Assembly: GCF_029211265.1 (NCBI RefSeq)
Contig: NZ_JARGEL010000008.1
Location: 90,067-154,066, forward strand
Length of the DNA stretch: 64,000 bases
Reading direction: 5' to 3'
Origin: Extensimonas soli
GTDB lineage: Bacteria; Pseudomonadota; Gammaproteobacteria; Burkholderiales; Burkholderiaceae_C
Below are positions 49,203 to 60,665 of the stretch, one piece after another. Below the pieces are notes generated by a model. That model ran no database searches. It worked only from the letters and a program-made list of their open reading frames with translations, and had not been told where the DNA came from. How positions within the stretch are numbered: position 1 is the stretch's first letter; every line of letters begins with the position of its first letter. A program made the translations under genes and the position numbers.

Positions 49203-52200
49203 TTACCCCACCCAGCGGCGCGCGTTGCGCCAGATCTGCATCCAGGGGCTGAAGTCGTTTTGGGGCAATGGCGTCCAGCTGAACTGCAGGTTGCGGAACA
49301 CGCGCTCGGGATGCGGCATCAGGGCCGTGAAGCGCCCGTCGGGCGTGGTCACGGCGGTGAGGCCGCCGGGGCTGCCGTTGGGGTTGAAGGGGTAGGCTTC
49401 GGTCGGCTGGCCGAGGTGATCGACGTAGCGCATCGCGGCCAGCACCTGACTGGCGTTGCCGCGATGGCGGAAGTCGGCGTAGCCCTCACCGTGCGCGATG
49501 GCGATCGGCAGGCGCGCGCCGGCCATGCCGGCAAAAAACAGGCTCGGTGAGGCTAGCACTTCGACCTGCGCCAGGCGCGCCTCGAAGCGCTCGCTCTGGT
49601 TGGTGGTAAAGCGTGGCCAGGCCTCGGCGCCGGGGATGATGTCGGCGAGCTCGGCAAACATCTGGCAGCCGTTGCACACGCCCAGGCCAAAGGTGTCGCC
49701 GCGCGCGAAAAAGGCGCGGAACTGCGCGGCCAGCGCGGCGTTGAAGGTGATGCTGCGCGCCCAGCCTATGCCCGCGCCCAGCGTGTCGCCGTAGCTGAAG
49801 CCGCCGCAGGCCACCAGCCCCTGGAAGTCGGCCAGCTGCACGCGGCCGGCTTGCAGGTCGCTCATGTGCACGTCGCGGGCCTCGAAGCCTGCGGTGTCGA
49901 AGGCGTAGGCCATTTCGACGTGCGAGTTCACGCCCTGCTCGCGCAGGATCGCCACCCTGGGGCGCGCGCCGCCGATTGCTATCGTGTGCGTAGCTGCTAG
50001 CGCTTGCTGCGCCTCGGTTTCTGCCACTTTTTGCTGGAAACTTTCGGGCAGGTACACGTGCAGGCCGCCGTCGTGCGCGGCGCCCGCGGCGGCGTGCTCG
50101 GCGTCGGCGCAGGCAGGGTTGTCGCGCTCGCGGCAGATTTTCCAGCTCACGCCGTCCCAGACTTGCTGCAAGTCGGTGAGCGTGGCATTGAAGACCAGCT
50201 TGGTGTCGCGCCAGATTTGCAGCTCGCCCGCGCCGGTGGCAATCGGCGCGTGCGCGGGGCGCGTCTTGCCGATGAAGTGGCTGTGCCTGGAGAGGCCGTG
50301 CGCGCGCAGCGTCTGCATGACGGCGTCGCGCTCGGCCGTGCGCACCTGCAGCACCACGCCCAGCTCTTCGTTGAACAGCGCCTTGAGCGTGAGCTCTTCG
50401 CGCCGCGCGCTGACCTGGCTGGCCCAATTCTTCGCGTCGCCGTAATCGGCGCGGCTGTCGCTGATGCCGTCGCCTTCGGTGATGAGCATGTCGACGTTGA
50501 GCGCCACGCCCACCTTGCCCGCAAAGGCCATTTCGGCCACGCAGGCGAGCAGGCCGCCGTCGCTGCGGTCGTGGTAGGCGAGGAGTTGGCCCTCGGCGCG
50601 CAACTGGTTCACGGCGGCCACGAGGCGCACCAGGTCTTGCGGATCGTCGAGGTCAGGGACGACGTCACCGCTTTGGCCCAGCGTCTGCGCGAGGATGCTG
50701 CCGCCCATGCGGCACTGGCCGCGGCCCAGGTCGATCAGCACCAGCGTGGTGTCGGCCTCGTCGCGGTCGAGCTGCGGCGTGAGCGTGCCGCGCACGTCGG
50801 CGAGCGTGGCAAAGGCGCTCACGATCAGGCTCACGGGCGAGGTGACCTTGCGCAGCGCGCCGTCTTCGCCTTGCCACTGCGTGCGCATCGAGAGGCTGTC
50901 CTTGCCCACGGGGATCGAGATGTCCAGCGCCGGGCACAGCTCCAGCCCCACGGCGCGCACGGTGGCGTACAGGTCGGCGTCCTCGCCAGGCTCGCCGCAC
51001 GCGGCCATCCAGTTCGCGCTGAGCTTGACGCGCGGCAGCGTGATGGGCGCGGCGAGCAGGTTGGTGATGGCTTCGGCCACGGCCATGCGGCCCGAGGCCG
51101 GCGCGTCGAGCGCGGCCAGCGGCGTGCGCTCGCCCATGGCCATGGCTTCGCCGGCAAAACCGCTGAAGTCCGCGAGCGTCACGGCGCAGTCCGCCACGGG
51201 CACCTGCCAGGGGCCGACCATCTGGTCGCGGTGCGTGAGGCCGCCCACGCTGCGGTCGCCGATGGTGACCAAAAAGCGCTTGCTCGCCACCGTGGGGTGG
51301 CTCAGCACGTCGATCACCGCCTGCTGCAGCGCCACGTCGGTCAGCTCGAGAGGGGGGCTACTGCGGCGCACGCGGCGCACGTCGCGCTGCATCTTGGGCG
51401 GCTTGCCGAGCAGCACGTCCATGGGCATGTGCACGGGCTCGTGCTGCGGGTCGTCTGGCGTGGCGCTGTCTTCGACGATGAGCTCGCGCGGCTCGGTGGC
51501 CACGCCGACCACGGCGAAGGGGCAGCGCTCGCGCGCGCACAGCTGCTCGAACGCGGCGAGCGACGCGGGCGCGATCGCGAGCACGTAGCGCTCCTGGCTC
51601 TCGTTGCACCAGATTTCCTTGGGCGCAAGGCCCGATTCTTCGAGCGGGATGGCGCGCAGGTCGAAGCGCGCACCACGTCCGGCGTCGTTGACGAGCTCGG
51701 GAAAGGCGTTCGAGAGCCCGCCCGCGCCCACGTCGTGGATCGCCAAAATGGGGTTGCCATCGCCGAGCGCTTGGCAGGCGCTGATGACCTCTTGCGCGCG
51801 GCGTTGAATCTCGGGGTTGCCGCGTTGCACCGAGTCGAAGTCGAGCTGCGCGGCGTTGGTGCCGCTCGCGAGCGACGAGGCCGCGCCACCACCCATGCCT
51901 ATGCGCATGCCGGGCCCGCCCAGTTGCACGAGCAGCGTGCCCGCGGGGAAGGGGATCTTGTGCGTGAGCCGCGCGTCTATGCTGCCCAGGCCGCCCGCGA
52001 TCATGATGGGCTTGTGGTAGCCGCGCTGCACCTCGCCCACGCGCTGTTCGTATTCGCGAAAGTAGCCAGCCAGATTCGGGCGGCCGAACTCGTTGTTGAA
52101 GGCCGCGCCGCCCAGCGGCCCCTCGGTCATGATTTGCAAGGGGCTGGCCATGTGTTCAGGCTTGCCGCCGGGCTGGTCGGCCAGGCCGCCCCAGAGCTTG

Positions 52201-53270
52201 CCCACGGAAAAGCCCGTGAGCCCGGCCTTGGGGCGCGCGCCGCGGCCCGTCGCGCCCTCGTCGCGGATTTCGCCGCCCGCGCCCGTGGCCGCACCCGGAA
52301 AAGGGCTGATCGCCGTGGGGTGGTTGTGCGTTTCCACCTTCATCAGCACGTGGCGCAGGGCGCTTTCCTTTTGATAGCTATTTGCGCTTGATGTGCCTTG
52401 ACTAGAGGCCGATTTGGCTTCAAAAACTTCGACGGCGCCGCCTTCCATCACCGCGGCGTTGTCGCTGTAGGCCACGATGGTGTGCTGCGGTGCCTGGCGG
52501 TGCGTGTGGCGGATCATGGCAAACAGGCTGTGCTCCTGCGCCACGCTGTCGATGCTGAAGTCGGCGTTGAAAATCTTGTGCCGGCAATGCTCGCTGTTGG
52601 CCTGCGCGAACATCATCAGCTCCACGTCGGTGGGGTTGCGACCCAGGCGCGTGAAGGCATCGAGCAGATAGTCGATTTCATCCTCGGCCAGCGCCAAGCC
52701 CCAGTCGCGGTTGGCGGCTGCGAGTGCGGCGCGGCCGCGCCCCAGCACGTCGACATGCGCGAGCGGCTCGGGCTGCAGTGGGCTGAACAGCGCCTTCGCC
52801 TCGTCGCAACTGGCAAGCACGGATTCGGTCATGCGGTCGTGCAAGAGTGCAGCGATGCGCTCGCGCTGCGCGGGCGAGATTTCCGGTGCCTTGCCGAACA
52901 AGCCCGCATCGAACTGCAAGTGGTATTCGGTCACGCGCTCGATGCGGTGCGCGGGCAGGCCACAGTTGCGCGCAATGTCTGTCGCCTTGGACGCCCAGGG
53001 CGAGACCGTGCCCAGGCGCGGCGTGACCACGAGCACCAGCTCGGCGCCGCTGCCAGGGGCTGGGACATACGGCTCGCCATATTCGAGCAGTGCGGCCAGG
53101 CGCCCCTGCAGCGCGGGGGTGGGCGCCTCGTCCGTGGCCACGAGGTGCACGAAGCGTGCGCGGATGCCGCTGATTTTGGGGTGGATGGCAGCCAGCGCCG
53201 GCGCAAGCCGTTGGGCGCGAAAGGGACTGAGGGCATTGCCCCCGGCAAACTGGGTCAGGTGCAAGGTCAC
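49203..53270 (-). CDS. purL: Phosphoribosylformylglycinamidine synthase with two R3-encoded segments
   Basis: The large PurL makes FGAM from FGAR, glutamine and ATP in purine synthesis. The order is an N-terminal PurS-like part, the linker and synthase domains ([43 protein letters not shown]), and a C-terminal glutaminase domain with the nucleophile Cys in [12 protein letters not shown] and the triad His in [10 protein letters not shown]. The 1355 residues exceed E. coli's 1295. Two segments are R3-derived ([20 protein letters not shown] near 290 and the linker around [14 protein letters not shown]). GTG 53270 ([17 protein letters not shown]) fits the family start; the open frame before it is not conserved. 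Confidence 0.95.
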   Translation of the reverse strand: MTLHLTQFAGGNALSPFRAQRLAPALAAIHPKISGIRARFVHLVATDEAPTPALQGRLAALLEYGEPYVPAPGSGAELVLVVTPRLGTVSPWASKATDIARNCGLPAHRIERVTEYHLQFDAGLFGKAPEISPAQRERIAALLHDRMTESVLASCDEAKALFSPLQPEPLAHVDVLGRGRAALAAANRDWGLALAEDEIDYLLDAFTRLGRNPTDVELMMFAQANSEHCRHKIFNADFSIDSVAQEHSLFAMIRHTHRQAPQHTIVAYSDNAAVMEGGAVEVFEAKSASSQGTSSANSYQKESALRHVLMKVETHNHPTAISPFPGAATGAGGEIRDEGATGRGARPKAGLTGFSVGKLWGGLADQPGGKPEHMASPLQIMTEGPLGGAAFNNEFGRPNLAGYFREYEQRVGEVQRGYHKPIMIAGGLGSIDARLTHKIPFPAGTLLVQLGGPGMRIGMGGGAASSLASGTNAAQLDFDSVQRGNPEIQRRAQEVISACQALGDGNPILAIHDVGAGGLSNAFPELVNDAGRGARFDLRAIPLEESGLAPKEIWCNESQERYVLAIAPASLAAFEQLCARERCPFAVVGVATEPRELIVEDSATPDDPQHEPVHMPMDVLLGKPPKMQRDVRRVRRSSPPLELTDVALQQAVIDVLSHPTVASKRFLVTIGDRSVGGLTHRDQMVGPWQVPVADCAVTLADFSGFAGEAMAMGERTPLAALDAPASGRMAVAEAITNLLAAPITLPRVKLSANWMAACGEPGEDADLYATVRAVGLELCPALDISIPVGKDSLSMRTQWQGEDGALRKVTSPVSLIVSAFATLADVRGTLTPQLDRDEADTTLVLIDLGRGQCRMGGSILAQTLGQSGDVVPDLDDPQDLVRLVAAVNQLRAEGQLLAYHDRSDGGLLACVAEMAFAGKVGVALNVDMLITEGDGISDSRADYGDAKNWASQVSARREELTLKALFNEELGVVLQVRTAERDAVMQTLRAHGLSRHSHFIGKTRPAHAPIATGAGELQIWRDTKLVFNATLTDLQQVWDGVSWKICRERDNPACADAEHAAAGAAHDGGLHVYLPESFQQKVAETEAQQALAATHTIAIGGARPRVAILREQGVNSHVEMAYAFDTAGFEARDVHMSDLQAGRVQLADFQGLVACGGFSYGDTLGAGIGWARSITFNAALAAQFRAFFARGDTFGLGVCNGCQMFAELADIIPGAEAWPRFTTNQSERFEARLAQVEVLASPSLFFAGMAGARLPIAIAHGEGYADFRHRGNASQVLAAMRYVDHLGQPTEAYPFNPNGSPGGLTAVTTPDGRFTALMPHPERVFRNLQFSWTPLPQNDFSPWMQIWRNARRWVG
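49975..50040 (-). repeat. R3 copy in the 3' part of purL
   Basis: On the plus strand GCGTAGCTGCTAGCGCTTGC, then GCCTCGGTTTCTGCC and TTTTTGCT, all R3 landmarks. It encodes the linker between synthase and glutaminase domains of PurL. Confidence 0.6.
52370..52426 (-). repeat. R3 copy in the 5' part of purL
   Basis: On the plus strand TTTTGATAGCTATTTGCGC, then CTAGAGGCCGATTTGGCTTC: the most complete R3 copy in the window. It codes for about 19 residues between the VEVF and [14 protein letters not shown] strands of PurL. Confidence 0.75.
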
Positions 53271-53493
53271 GGTGGCGGCCTGGTCGAAGGGATGGGAAGG
53301 TGTGGCGGTGCGGCGGCGTGCCCGCGTTTTCAACGGCAGGTCGGCCGGGCGGGAACGAAATACCAAGAGGGCAGGGCGGCGATTTTACCGAGCGCCTTGG
53401 CGTGCGCCTGCGTGCCAATTTCTGGCACTGCAAGCTGCGGCAGGCATGGCGCCCACCCAGCAAGGTCAAAAGCCCGATGGGATAATCATTCGC

Positions 53494-54396
53494 ATGAGCA
53501 TCACCATCAAATCCGCCGAGGACATCGAAGGCATGCGCGAAGCCTGCCGCCTCGCGGCCGAAGTGCTGGACTATATTGCCCCGCACATCCGCCCCGGCAT
53601 CAGCACCAAAGAAATCGACCGCCTGGGCGCCGAGTGCATGGCGCGCCAGGGCACGGTGTCGGCCACCGTGGGCTACCAGCCGCCCGGCTATCCGCCGTAT
53701 CCGGCCTCGCTGTGCACCTCGGTCAACCAGGTCGTCTGCCACGGCATCCCCAGCGACAAGCCGCTCAAGAAGGGCGACATCGTGAATGTGGACGTCACCG
53801 TGGTCACCAAGGCCGGCTGGTACGGCGACACGAGCCGCATGTATGTCGTGGGTGAGGGCTCGATCGCGGCGCGGCGCCTGTGCACCGTGACCTACGAGGC
53901 CATGTGGCTGGGCATCCTGCAGGTGCGCCCTGGCGCGCACCTGGGCGACATTGGCCACGCGATCCAGAAATACGCCGAGGGGCATGGCTACTCGGTCGTG
54001 CGCGAATTTTGCGGCCACGGCATAGGGCGCAAGTTCCACGAAGAGCCGCAGGTGCTGCACTACGGCCGCCCCGGCACGCTCGAAGAATTGCGCCCCGGCA
54101 TGGTGTTCACCATAGAACCCATGATCAACGCCGGCCGGCGCGAGGTCAAAGAATTCGGCAGCGACGGCTGGACCATCGTCACCAAAGACCGCAGCCTGTC
54201 GGCGCAGTGGGAGCACACCGTGCTCGTGACGGAAACTGGCGTCGAGGTGCTGAGCCTCTCGGCCGGTGCGCCGCCCGCGCCCGCTTTCGTGCCGCCCGAG
54301 ATTGCCCGCCCGCGTGGCGCAGGCCAGCCGACCGTCGGGGCTGCCGCAGCGGGCCCAGCCGCCCCTGCAGCCGCAGCGCCCACCGTGCCGGCCTAA
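53494..54396 (+). CDS. map: Methionine aminopeptidase type I
   Basis: The 300-residue metallo-exopeptidase removes N-terminal Met. The metal ligands appear in DIVNVDVTV (Asp), GDTSRMY (Asp), CGHGIGRKFHEEP (His), FTIEPMI (Glu) and QWEHTVLVT (Glu). ATG 53494 gives the usual MSITIKSAEDIEGMREACRLAAEVL. The last ~40 residues (from GAPPAPAFVPPEI) are an Ala/Pro-rich tail absent from E. coli Map (264). glnD follows after 65 nt, the common map-glnD order. Confidence 0.97.
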   Translation: MSITIKSAEDIEGMREACRLAAEVLDYIAPHIRPGISTKEIDRLGAECMARQGTVSATVGYQPPGYPPYPASLCTSVNQVVCHGIPSDKPLKKGDIVNVDVTVVTKAGWYGDTSRMYVVGEGSIAARRLCTVTYEAMWLGILQVRPGAHLGDIGHAIQKYAEGHGYSVVREFCGHGIGRKFHEEPQVLHYGRPGTLEELRPGMVFTIEPMINAGRREVKEFGSDGWTIVTKDRSLSAQWEHTVLVTETGVEVLSLSAGAPPAPAFVPPEIARPRGAGQPTVGAAAAGPAAPAAAAPTVPA

Positions 54397-54461
54397 ACCG
54401 CACCGTCGCGTTGGCGGTGGCCGTGATCGTTACGCGCATGCTTTTTGCATAGGACGCCGGC

Positions 54462-57122
54462 ATGTCATCGCTCCCCGCCAGCCCGCCCCCCACCGCAGCC
54501 TCGTCCGATACCGCGCTGGCGCACGATGCGCCGGCCCTGCAAACCCTGCGCGACGCCTACCGGCGCGACAAGGCTGCATTGCTGGCGCAGTTGCAGGAAG
54601 GGGGCGGAGCCTCCACGCGCAACATCCACGCCTTGCTGCGCAGGTTTGCCACGCTGGCCGATGGTCTGCTGCGCACGCTGTGGCGGCACGCCGGCCTGCC
54701 GCCCGACATGGCTTTGCTCGCCGTGGGCGGCTACGGGCGGGCGCAGCTGTTTCCGTACTCCGACATCGACGTGCTCCTGCTGCTGCCGGCGGGCTGCAGC
54801 CCCGAGTGCGAAGACGGCTTGCGCGCACGCATAGAGCGCTTCGTCGGCAGCTGCTGGGACGCGGGGCTGGAGATCGGCTCCAGCGTGCGCACCGTGGCGC
54901 AGTGCCTGGCCGAAGCGGCGCAGGACGTGACGGTGCAGACCTCCTTGCTCGAAGCGCGCTGGATTTGTGGCAGCCGCGCCTTGTGCGACGAGTTCGGGCA
55001 GCAGTTCCGCGCGCAGATCGATCCGCACGCCTTCTTCATCGCCAAGACGCTGGAGATGCGCCAGCGCTACACCAAGTACGAAAACACGCCCTACGCGCTC
55101 GAGCCCAACTGCAAAGAGTCGCCCGGCGGCCTGCGCGATCTGCAGGCCATCTTGTGGGTGGCGCGCGCTGCGGGCCTGGGCCGCAACTGGCGCGAGCTCG
55201 GCGCGAGCGGCATGGCCACGGCCATCGAGGTGCGGCACCTTGCGCGCAACGAGGCGCTGCTGTCGCTGATCCGTGCGCGCCTGCACGCGCTCGCCGGGCG
55301 GCGCGAAGACCGGCTCGTGTTCGACCTGCAAACCGCCGTGGCCGAATCCTTTGGCTACCGCTCGCAGGCGCCCGACGGCAGCCCGCTGCCCATGCGCGCA
55401 AGCGAGAGCCTGATGCGCCGCTACTACTGGGCCGCCAAGGCCGTGGCGCAGCTCGCCCAGGTGCTGCTGCGCAACATCGAGGAGCGCCTCAACCCCAGCA
55501 CGCACGCACTGCGCCCGATCAACGAGCGCTTCTACGAAAAAGCCAACCTGATCGAAGTCGCAAGCGACGACCTGTATCAGCGCGCGCCGCACGCCATCCT
55601 CGAAACCTTTTTGCTCTACGAAACCACGGTGGGCATCAAGGGGCTGTCGGCGCGCACGCTGCGCGCGCTCTACAACGCGCGCGGCCTGATGGATGCGCAG
55701 TTCCGCCGCGACCCGGTGAACCGCGCCACCTTTTTGCGCATCCTGCAGCAGCCCGCGGGCATCACGCACGCCATGCGGCTCATGAACCAGACCTCGGTGC
55801 TCGGGCGCTACCTGTGGCCGTTTCGGCGCATCGTGGGGCAGATGCAGCACGACCTGTTCCACGTCTATACAGTCGATCAGCACATCCTCATGGTGCTGCG
55901 CAATGTGCGGCGCTTTTTCATTGCTGAACATGCGCACGAATACCCGTTTTGTTCGCAGCTCGCGGCGGGCTGGGACAAGCCCTGGCTGCTCTACGTCGCG
56001 GCGCTGTTCCACGACATCGGCAAGGGCCGCGGCGGCGACCATTCGCTCGTCGGCGCGATGGAGGCGCGGCGCTTTTGCCGCCAGCACGGCATCGCGCGCG
56101 AAGACGCTGAATTGATCGAGTTCCTCGTGCGCGAGCACCTCAGCATGAGCCGCGTCGCGCAAAAGGAAGACCTCTCCGACCCACAGGTGATCGCCGCGTT
56201 TGCGCAGCGCGTGGGCAACGAGCGCTACCTCACGGCGCTATACCTGCTCACCGTGGCCGACATCCGCGGCACCAGCCCCAAGGTCTGGAACGCCTGGAAA
56301 GGCAAGCTGCTCGAAGACCTGTACCGCGCCACGCTGCGCGTGCTCGGCGGGCGCGCGCCCGACCCCGCGGCCGAGGTCGAGGCACGCAAGCGTGAGGCGC
56401 TGGTGCTGCTGAACCTGCACGCGCAGCCCTTCGAGGCGCACAAGGCGCTGTGGGACACGCTGGACGTGCGCTACTTCATGCGCCACGAGGCCGCCGACAT
56501 CGCCTGGCACACGCGCCACCTCTCGCGCCACGTCAATGCATCCTATCCCGTGGTGCGCGCGCGCGAGTCGCTCGCAGGCGAAGGCTTGCAGGTGCTGGTC
56601 TATACGCCCGACCAGCCTGACCTGTTTGCGCGCATCTGCGGCTATTTCGACCGCGCGGGCTTCAGCATCCTGGACGCACGCGTGCACACCACGCGCACGG
56701 GGCATGCGCTCGACACCTTCCAGGTCGTGGCATCGAACCAGCCGGGCCACTACCGCGAACTCATCCACATGGTCGAAAACGACCTCGTGCGTGCCATTCA
56801 AGACGCCGGCCCCTTGCCCGAGCCAGCGCGCAAGCGCGTCTCGCGCCGCGTCAAGAGCTTCCCCGTGGCACCGCGCGTCACGCTGCAGCCCGACGAAAAG
56901 GCGCAGCACTGGCTGCTCAGCATCTCGGCGAGCGACCGCGCGGGGCTGCTCTACCTCGTTGCGCGCGTTCTTGCACAGCACCAGCTGAGCGTGCAACTGG
57001 CCAAGGTCACCACTTTGGGCGAGCGCGTCGAAGACAGCTTTCTCATCGCCGGCGCGGAACTGCGCGACAACACGCGGCAGATCGCCATCGAAACCGAGTT
57101 GCTCGACGCCCTGTCGGAATGA
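54462..57122 (+). CDS. glnD: Bifunctional PII uridylyltransferase / uridylyl-removing enzyme
   Basis: The 886-residue nitrogen sensor adds UMP to PII when glutamine is low and removes it when high. In order: a nucleotidyltransferase with [20 protein letters not shown] (~88), the [11 protein letters not shown] region, an HD domain with [15 protein letters not shown] (~515), and two ACT domains (from [20 protein letters not shown] and [20 protein letters not shown]). Residues needed for both activities look intact. A nitrogen system exists, so the NtrC-like site upstream of ureA has a plausible upstream pathway. Confidence 0.96.
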   Translation: MSSLPASPPPTAASSDTALAHDAPALQTLRDAYRRDKAALLAQLQEGGGASTRNIHALLRRFATLADGLLRTLWRHAGLPPDMALLAVGGYGRAQLFPYSDIDVLLLLPAGCSPECEDGLRARIERFVGSCWDAGLEIGSSVRTVAQCLAEAAQDVTVQTSLLEARWICGSRALCDEFGQQFRAQIDPHAFFIAKTLEMRQRYTKYENTPYALEPNCKESPGGLRDLQAILWVARAAGLGRNWRELGASGMATAIEVRHLARNEALLSLIRARLHALAGRREDRLVFDLQTAVAESFGYRSQAPDGSPLPMRASESLMRRYYWAAKAVAQLAQVLLRNIEERLNPSTHALRPINERFYEKANLIEVASDDLYQRAPHAILETFLLYETTVGIKGLSARTLRALYNARGLMDAQFRRDPVNRATFLRILQQPAGITHAMRLMNQTSVLGRYLWPFRRIVGQMQHDLFHVYTVDQHILMVLRNVRRFFIAEHAHEYPFCSQLAAGWDKPWLLYVAALFHDIGKGRGGDHSLVGAMEARRFCRQHGIAREDAELIEFLVREHLSMSRVAQKEDLSDPQVIAAFAQRVGNERYLTALYLLTVADIRGTSPKVWNAWKGKLLEDLYRATLRVLGGRAPDPAAEVEARKREALVLLNLHAQPFEAHKALWDTLDVRYFMRHEAADIAWHTRHLSRHVNASYPVVRARESLAGEGLQVLVYTPDQPDLFARICGYFDRAGFSILDARVHTTRTGHALDTFQVVASNQPGHYRELIHMVENDLVRAIQDAGPLPEPARKRVSRRVKSFPVAPRVTLQPDEKAQHWLLSISASDRAGLLYLVARVLAQHQLSVQLAKVTTLGERVEDSFLIAGAELRDNTRQIAIETELLDALSE

Positions 57123-57236
57123 GCGCGCTGCGCCGGGTCTGCGGCGCAGAACCCGGGCCGGACACCCGGAATGTGCTGGAGCAGCCACGGCGCGTACAAG
57201 CCAAGTACCAAGTACGGATGAAAGCCCATGTCCGGC

Positions 57237-57242
57237 TATAAT
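57237..57242 (+). promoter_or_regulatory. -10 element for the rpsF operon
   Basis: A consensus TATAAT, 84 nt before the rpsF ATG. The expected -35 position (ACGGAT) is weak, so the call rests on the -10. The rest of 57123-57325 shows no gene. Confidence 0.5.
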
Positions 57243-57325
57243 CTGCGGTTTTCCCTTGCCACACCGCCTGCCGACGCAAAGCGCAAGCTTCACGCAGCGG
57301 GTGGCTTCATCCATAAGGAGTCTGC

Positions 57326-57700
57326 ATGCGTCATTACGAAATCATCTTGCTGATCCACCCGGATCAAAGCGAACAGGTTCCAGCCATGCTGGAGCGCTAC
57401 AAGGGCATGATCACCGCCGGCGGCGGCAAAGTGCACCGCGTGGAAGATTGGGGCCGCCGCCAGTTGGCCTACCTGATCAACAAGCTCGCCAAGGCGCACT
57501 ACCTGTGCCTGAATATCGAAGCCGACCAGGCCGTGCTGGCCGAGCTCGAACACGCCTTCAAGTTCAACGACGCCGTGCTGCGCCACCTGACGGTGCAAAA
57601 GAAGAAAGCCGAAACCGGCCCTTCGTCCATGATGAAAACCGTAGAGCGCGAAGAAGCCCGCAAGGCCGGCCAGGCCGAGCACAGCGGCGCAGAGCGTTGA
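57326..57700 (+). CDS. rpsF: 30S ribosomal protein S6
   Basis: The 124-residue S6 pairs with S18 on the 30S platform. It starts [19 protein letters not shown], has [22 protein letters not shown] and the typical acidic, charged C-terminal tail ([15 protein letters not shown]). Ribosome-binding site AAGGAG is 6-7 nt before ATG 57326. First of rpsF-priB-rpsR-rplI. Confidence 0.98.
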   Translation: MRHYEIILLIHPDQSEQVPAMLERYKGMITAGGGKVHRVEDWGRRQLAYLINKLAKAHYLCLNIEADQAVLAELEHAFKFNDAVLRHLTVQKKKAETGPSSMMKTVEREEARKAGQAEHSGAER

Positions 57701-57753
57701 TGGTGCCCTGAGCGCAACCGCGCAAAGTTCATCGTACAGATTCCTTCCTGGGA

Positions 57754-58104
57754 GTGGAAAAGCACCGCGAAGACCGCGTCGCCAGCAGCACGGACGAGCG
57801 CACGCTCAACCGCTTGGTGCTGCGCGCACGCATCGCCGAAGCCGAACCCATGCGCTACACGCCCGCCGGCATGCCGGCCATCACCGTGCAGCTCGAGCAT
57901 GAGTCGCAGCAAAGCGAAGCCGGCCAGCCGCGCGAAGTCAAGCTGATGCTCAAGGCCGTCGCCTTTGGCGTACAGGCCGAGCGGCTCGCGCAGCTGGAGC
58001 TGGGCAGCCGCTGGCGCTTCGAAGGTTTTTTGGCCACGCCGCGCCAGCGCAAGCAGATCGTGCTTCACATCCAGGACATGCAACCCGATCCAGATTCATT
58101 TTGA
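57754..58104 (+). CDS. priB: Primosomal replication protein N (PriB)
   Basis: The 116-residue single-strand-DNA-binding OB-fold protein helps load DnaB at restarted forks. [33 protein letters not shown] and [23 protein letters not shown] are the PriB core. The N-terminus is longer than usual by some 15 residues from GTG 57754, whose ribosome-binding site GGGAG practically touches the start; this start is the only one available but may be wrong. It lies between rpsF and rpsR as expected. Confidence 0.88.
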   Translation: MEKHREDRVASSTDERTLNRLVLRARIAEAEPMRYTPAGMPAITVQLEHESQQSEAGQPREVKLMLKAVAFGVQAERLAQLELGSRWRFEGFLATPRQRKQIVLHIQDMQPDPDSF

Positions 58105-58114
58105 GAGGTCCCCC

Positions 58115-58396
58115 ATGGCCACGTTCAAGAAAACCAGCAACGACAAGCGCCCCAAGCGCAACACCCAATCGCTTCTGTTCAAGCGCAAGCGCTTTTGCCG
58201 CTTCACGGTCGCAGGCGTCGAAGAGATCGACTACAAGGACGTCGATACGCTGCGCGACTTCATCGCCGAAAACGGCAAGATCATCCCCGCGCGCCTGACC
58301 GGCACGCGCGCCATTTACCAGCGCCAGCTCAGCACCGCGATCAAGCGTGCACGCTTTCTGGCCCTGGTCCCCTACACCGACCAGCACAAGATCTAA
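58115..58396 (+). CDS. rpsR: 30S ribosomal protein S18
   Basis: The 93-residue S18 is recognised from [26 protein letters not shown] and [33 protein letters not shown] 58115 follows GAGAGGT by about 5 nt. It lies 10 nt downstream of priB. Confidence 0.98.
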   Translation: MATFKKTSNDKRPKRNTQSLLFKRKRFCRFTVAGVEEIDYKDVDTLRDFIAENGKIIPARLTGTRAIYQRQLSTAIKRARFLALVPYTDQHKI

Positions 58397-58409
58397 GGGA
58401 GCCCCGTCC

Positions 58410-58862
58410 ATGCAAGTCATCCTGCTCGACAAGGTCGTGAACCTTGGCAACCTCGGTGAAATCGTCAAGGTCAAGGACGGTTACGCCCGCAACTTCCTGA
58501 TCCCCACGGGGCGTGCGCGCCGCGCCACGGCGGCCGCCAAGGCCGAGTTCGAAGCCAAGCGCGCCGAGCTCGAAAAGGCCGCCGCAGCCAAGCTCGCCCA
58601 GGCTCAGGCCGAAGCCGAAAAGCTCGCCGGCGTCACCGTCAAGCTCACGCAGAAAGCTGGCGTCGATGGGCGCCTGTTCGGCTCCGTGACCAACCACGAC
58701 ATCGCCGAAGAGCTCAACAAGCTCGGCTTCAAGCTCGTGAAGGCGCAAATCCGCATGCCCAACGGCCCCATCAAGACCGTGAGCGATTCGTCCGTGAGCG
58801 TGGCCTTGCACACCGACGTGGTGGTCGATGTCAACGTCTCGGTCTATGGCGAAACGGCCTGA
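58410..58862 (+). CDS. rplI: 50S ribosomal protein L9
   Basis: The 150-residue L9 starts [32 protein letters not shown] and continues with a long connecting helix ([28 protein letters not shown]) and the C-terminal RNA-binding domain with [23 protein letters not shown] precedes the start. It closes the operon in front of the terminator. Confidence 0.98.
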   Translation: MQVILLDKVVNLGNLGEIVKVKDGYARNFLIPTGRARRATAAAKAEFEAKRAELEKAAAAKLAQAQAEAEKLAGVTVKLTQKAGVDGRLFGSVTNHDIAEELNKLGFKLVKAQIRMPNGPIKTVSDSSVSVALHTDVVVDVNVSVYGETA

Positions 58863-58888
58863 GCCGCATCAGATTCCAACAGCAAATC

Positions 58889-58921
58889 AAAGGCCGCCCT
58901 CGGGCGGCCTTTGTGTTTTTT
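58889..58921 (+). terminator. Terminator of the rpsF-priB-rpsR-rplI operon
   Basis: AAAGGCCGCCC-TC-GGGCGGCCTTT followed by GTGTTTTTT, starting 27 nt after the rplI stop. Confidence 0.9.
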
Positions 58922-59001
58922 GACACCGCTGGTGTGCAGCTATTTACGGGGCAGCACACTACCATTGCCATTCAGTTGGCTGTCCTTTCGCAAGTAAACC
59001 C

Positions 59002-60417
59002 ATGTCTGCTGTTTTCCCTCCTCTTGATGAAGCCGATGCCTTGCCGGCGCCTGACCCGCAAGCTGCGCAACTGCGTGTGCCGCCGCACTCGATCGAGGCC
59101 GAGTCGAGCGTGCTCGGCGGCCTGCTGCTCGACAACCATGCCTGGGATCGCGTGGGCGATTTGCTGCTCGACAGCGACTTTTACCGCTACGAGCACCGGC
59201 TGATCTACGCTGGCATCGCGCGCCTGGTCAACGCAAGCAAGCCCGCCGACGTCATCACCGTTTATGAACACCTGCAAGGCCTGGGCAAGGCCGAGGAAAT
59301 TGGCGGCCTGAGCTACCTCAACAGCCTCGCGCAGTACGTGCCCAGCGCGAGCAACATCCGCCGCTACGCCGAGATCGTGCGCGAGCGCGCCATCCTGCGC
59401 AAGCTCATCACCGCGAGCGACGAAATCGCTACCAGCGCCTTCAACCCGCAGGGCCGTCCTGTGGACAAGGTGCTCGACGAGGCCGAGCAGAAAATCTTCC
59501 ACATCGGTGAGGAAGGTGCGCGCATGAAGCGCGGCTTCCAGGCAATGGACACGCTGGTGGTCGACCTGCTCGACCGCGTGCAGGAGATGGCCGACAACCC
59601 CAACGACATCACCGGCGTGCCCACGGGGTTCATAGACCTCGACCGCATGACCTCGGGCCTGCAGGCTGGCGACATGGTGGTGCTGGCCGCGCGCCCCTCC
59701 ATGGGCAAAACGGCTTTTGCCGTGAACATTGCCGAGCACGTCGCGCTCAACGAAGGCTTGCCCGTGGCGATCTTTTCGATGGAAATGGGCGCGGCGCAGC
59801 TCGCCGTGCGTATCGTGGGCTCGATCGGGCGCATAGACCAGGGGCATTTGCGCACCGGCAAGCTCAGCGACGAAGAATGGCCGCGCCTCACAGAAGCCAT
59901 AGAGCGCCTGCGCAACGTCTCGCTGCACATCGACGAGACGCCTGGCCTCACGCCCAGCGAGCTGCGCGCCAATGCGCGGCGCCTCGCGCGCCAGTGCGGC
60001 AAGCTCGGTTTGATCGTGGTCGATTATTTGCAGCTCATGAGCGGCTCCGCGAGCTCCGAGGGCGAGAACCGCGCCACCGAACTCGGCGAAATCTCGCGCG
60101 GCCTCAAGATGCTGGCCAAAGAACTGCAATGCCCGGTGATCGCGCTCTCGCAGCTCAACCGCAGCGTCGAATCGCGCACCGACAAACGCCCCATGATGAG
60201 CGACCTGCGCGAATCGGGCGCGATCGAGCAAGATGCCGACATCATCATGTTCATCTACCGCGACGACTATTACAACAAAGATAGCAAAGAGCCCAACGTA
60301 GCCGAGATCATCATCGGCAAGCAGCGTAACGGACCGACGGGCACCGTGAAGCTGTTCTTCCAGAAGTCGCAAACGCGTTTCGAGAGCCTGGCGATGGGCT
60401 CGAGCGACGATTTCTGA
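59002..60417 (+). CDS. dnaB: Replicative DNA helicase DnaB
   Basis: The 471-residue hexameric helicase unwinds DNA at the fork. An N-terminal primase-interaction domain begins VPPHSIEAESSVLGGLLLDN; the RecA-like domain has Walker A ARPSMGKTAFAVNIA (~233), IVVDYLQLMSG (Walker B), the LSQLNRSVE box and the arginine-finger region GPTGTVKLFFQKSQTRFESL. ATG 59002 is 80 nt past the terminator, so it is likely transcribed on its own. Confidence 0.98.
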   Translation: MSAVFPPLDEADALPAPDPQAAQLRVPPHSIEAESSVLGGLLLDNHAWDRVGDLLLDSDFYRYEHRLIYAGIARLVNASKPADVITVYEHLQGLGKAEEIGGLSYLNSLAQYVPSASNIRRYAEIVRERAILRKLITASDEIATSAFNPQGRPVDKVLDEAEQKIFHIGEEGARMKRGFQAMDTLVVDLLDRVQEMADNPNDITGVPTGFIDLDRMTSGLQAGDMVVLAARPSMGKTAFAVNIAEHVALNEGLPVAIFSMEMGAAQLAVRIVGSIGRIDQGHLRTGKLSDEEWPRLTEAIERLRNVSLHIDETPGLTPSELRANARRLARQCGKLGLIVVDYLQLMSGSASSEGENRATELGEISRGLKMLAKELQCPVIALSQLNRSVESRTDKRPMMSDLRESGAIEQDADIIMFIYRDDYYNKDSKEPNVAEIIIGKQRNGPTGTVKLFFQKSQTRFESLAMGSSDDF

Positions 60418-60427
60418 GCACTCATCA

Positions 60428-60593
60428 CTAGTGCAGTGTTTGATGCTTGATGCGACAAATAAAACCGATGGATTTTTGGTCTGGGCAAGGCGCAAACCGC
60501 AGCGATACCGGGTGGTATCGCGAGGATTTGCAACGCGGCCCGGGCCGAAAAGACGCGGTTTTATGTCGCAGATAGCGTCGAACACTACACTAG
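60428..60593. repeat. Palindromic repeat R2, copy B
   Basis: 166 bp, CTAG at both ends, same length and structure as copy A at about 96 percent identity by eye. It lies 11 nt after the dnaB stop. The left terminal repeat has TGCAGTGTTTGA. Confidence 0.9.
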
Positions 60594-60598
60594 GGTCC

Positions 60599-60665
60599 AC
60601 CCAGATTGGCTATGAAGTGCGGAATGCTGGCGAGGTGGCTGGTGCGGTTTGGTCACTGGTGAGGG
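60599..60665. repeat. R4 left-half fragment
   Basis: It starts ACCCAGATTGGCTATGAAG and continues GGCGAGGTGGCTGG and GGTTTGGTCACTGGTGAG, matching the left arm of R4 at 45475-45550 with several changes. It stops where the IS30-type element begins, so the IS seems to have truncated R4. Confidence 0.65.

Noticed and set aside
50004..52391. 795-codon open frame on the plus strand
   Set aside because: Antisense shadow of purL.
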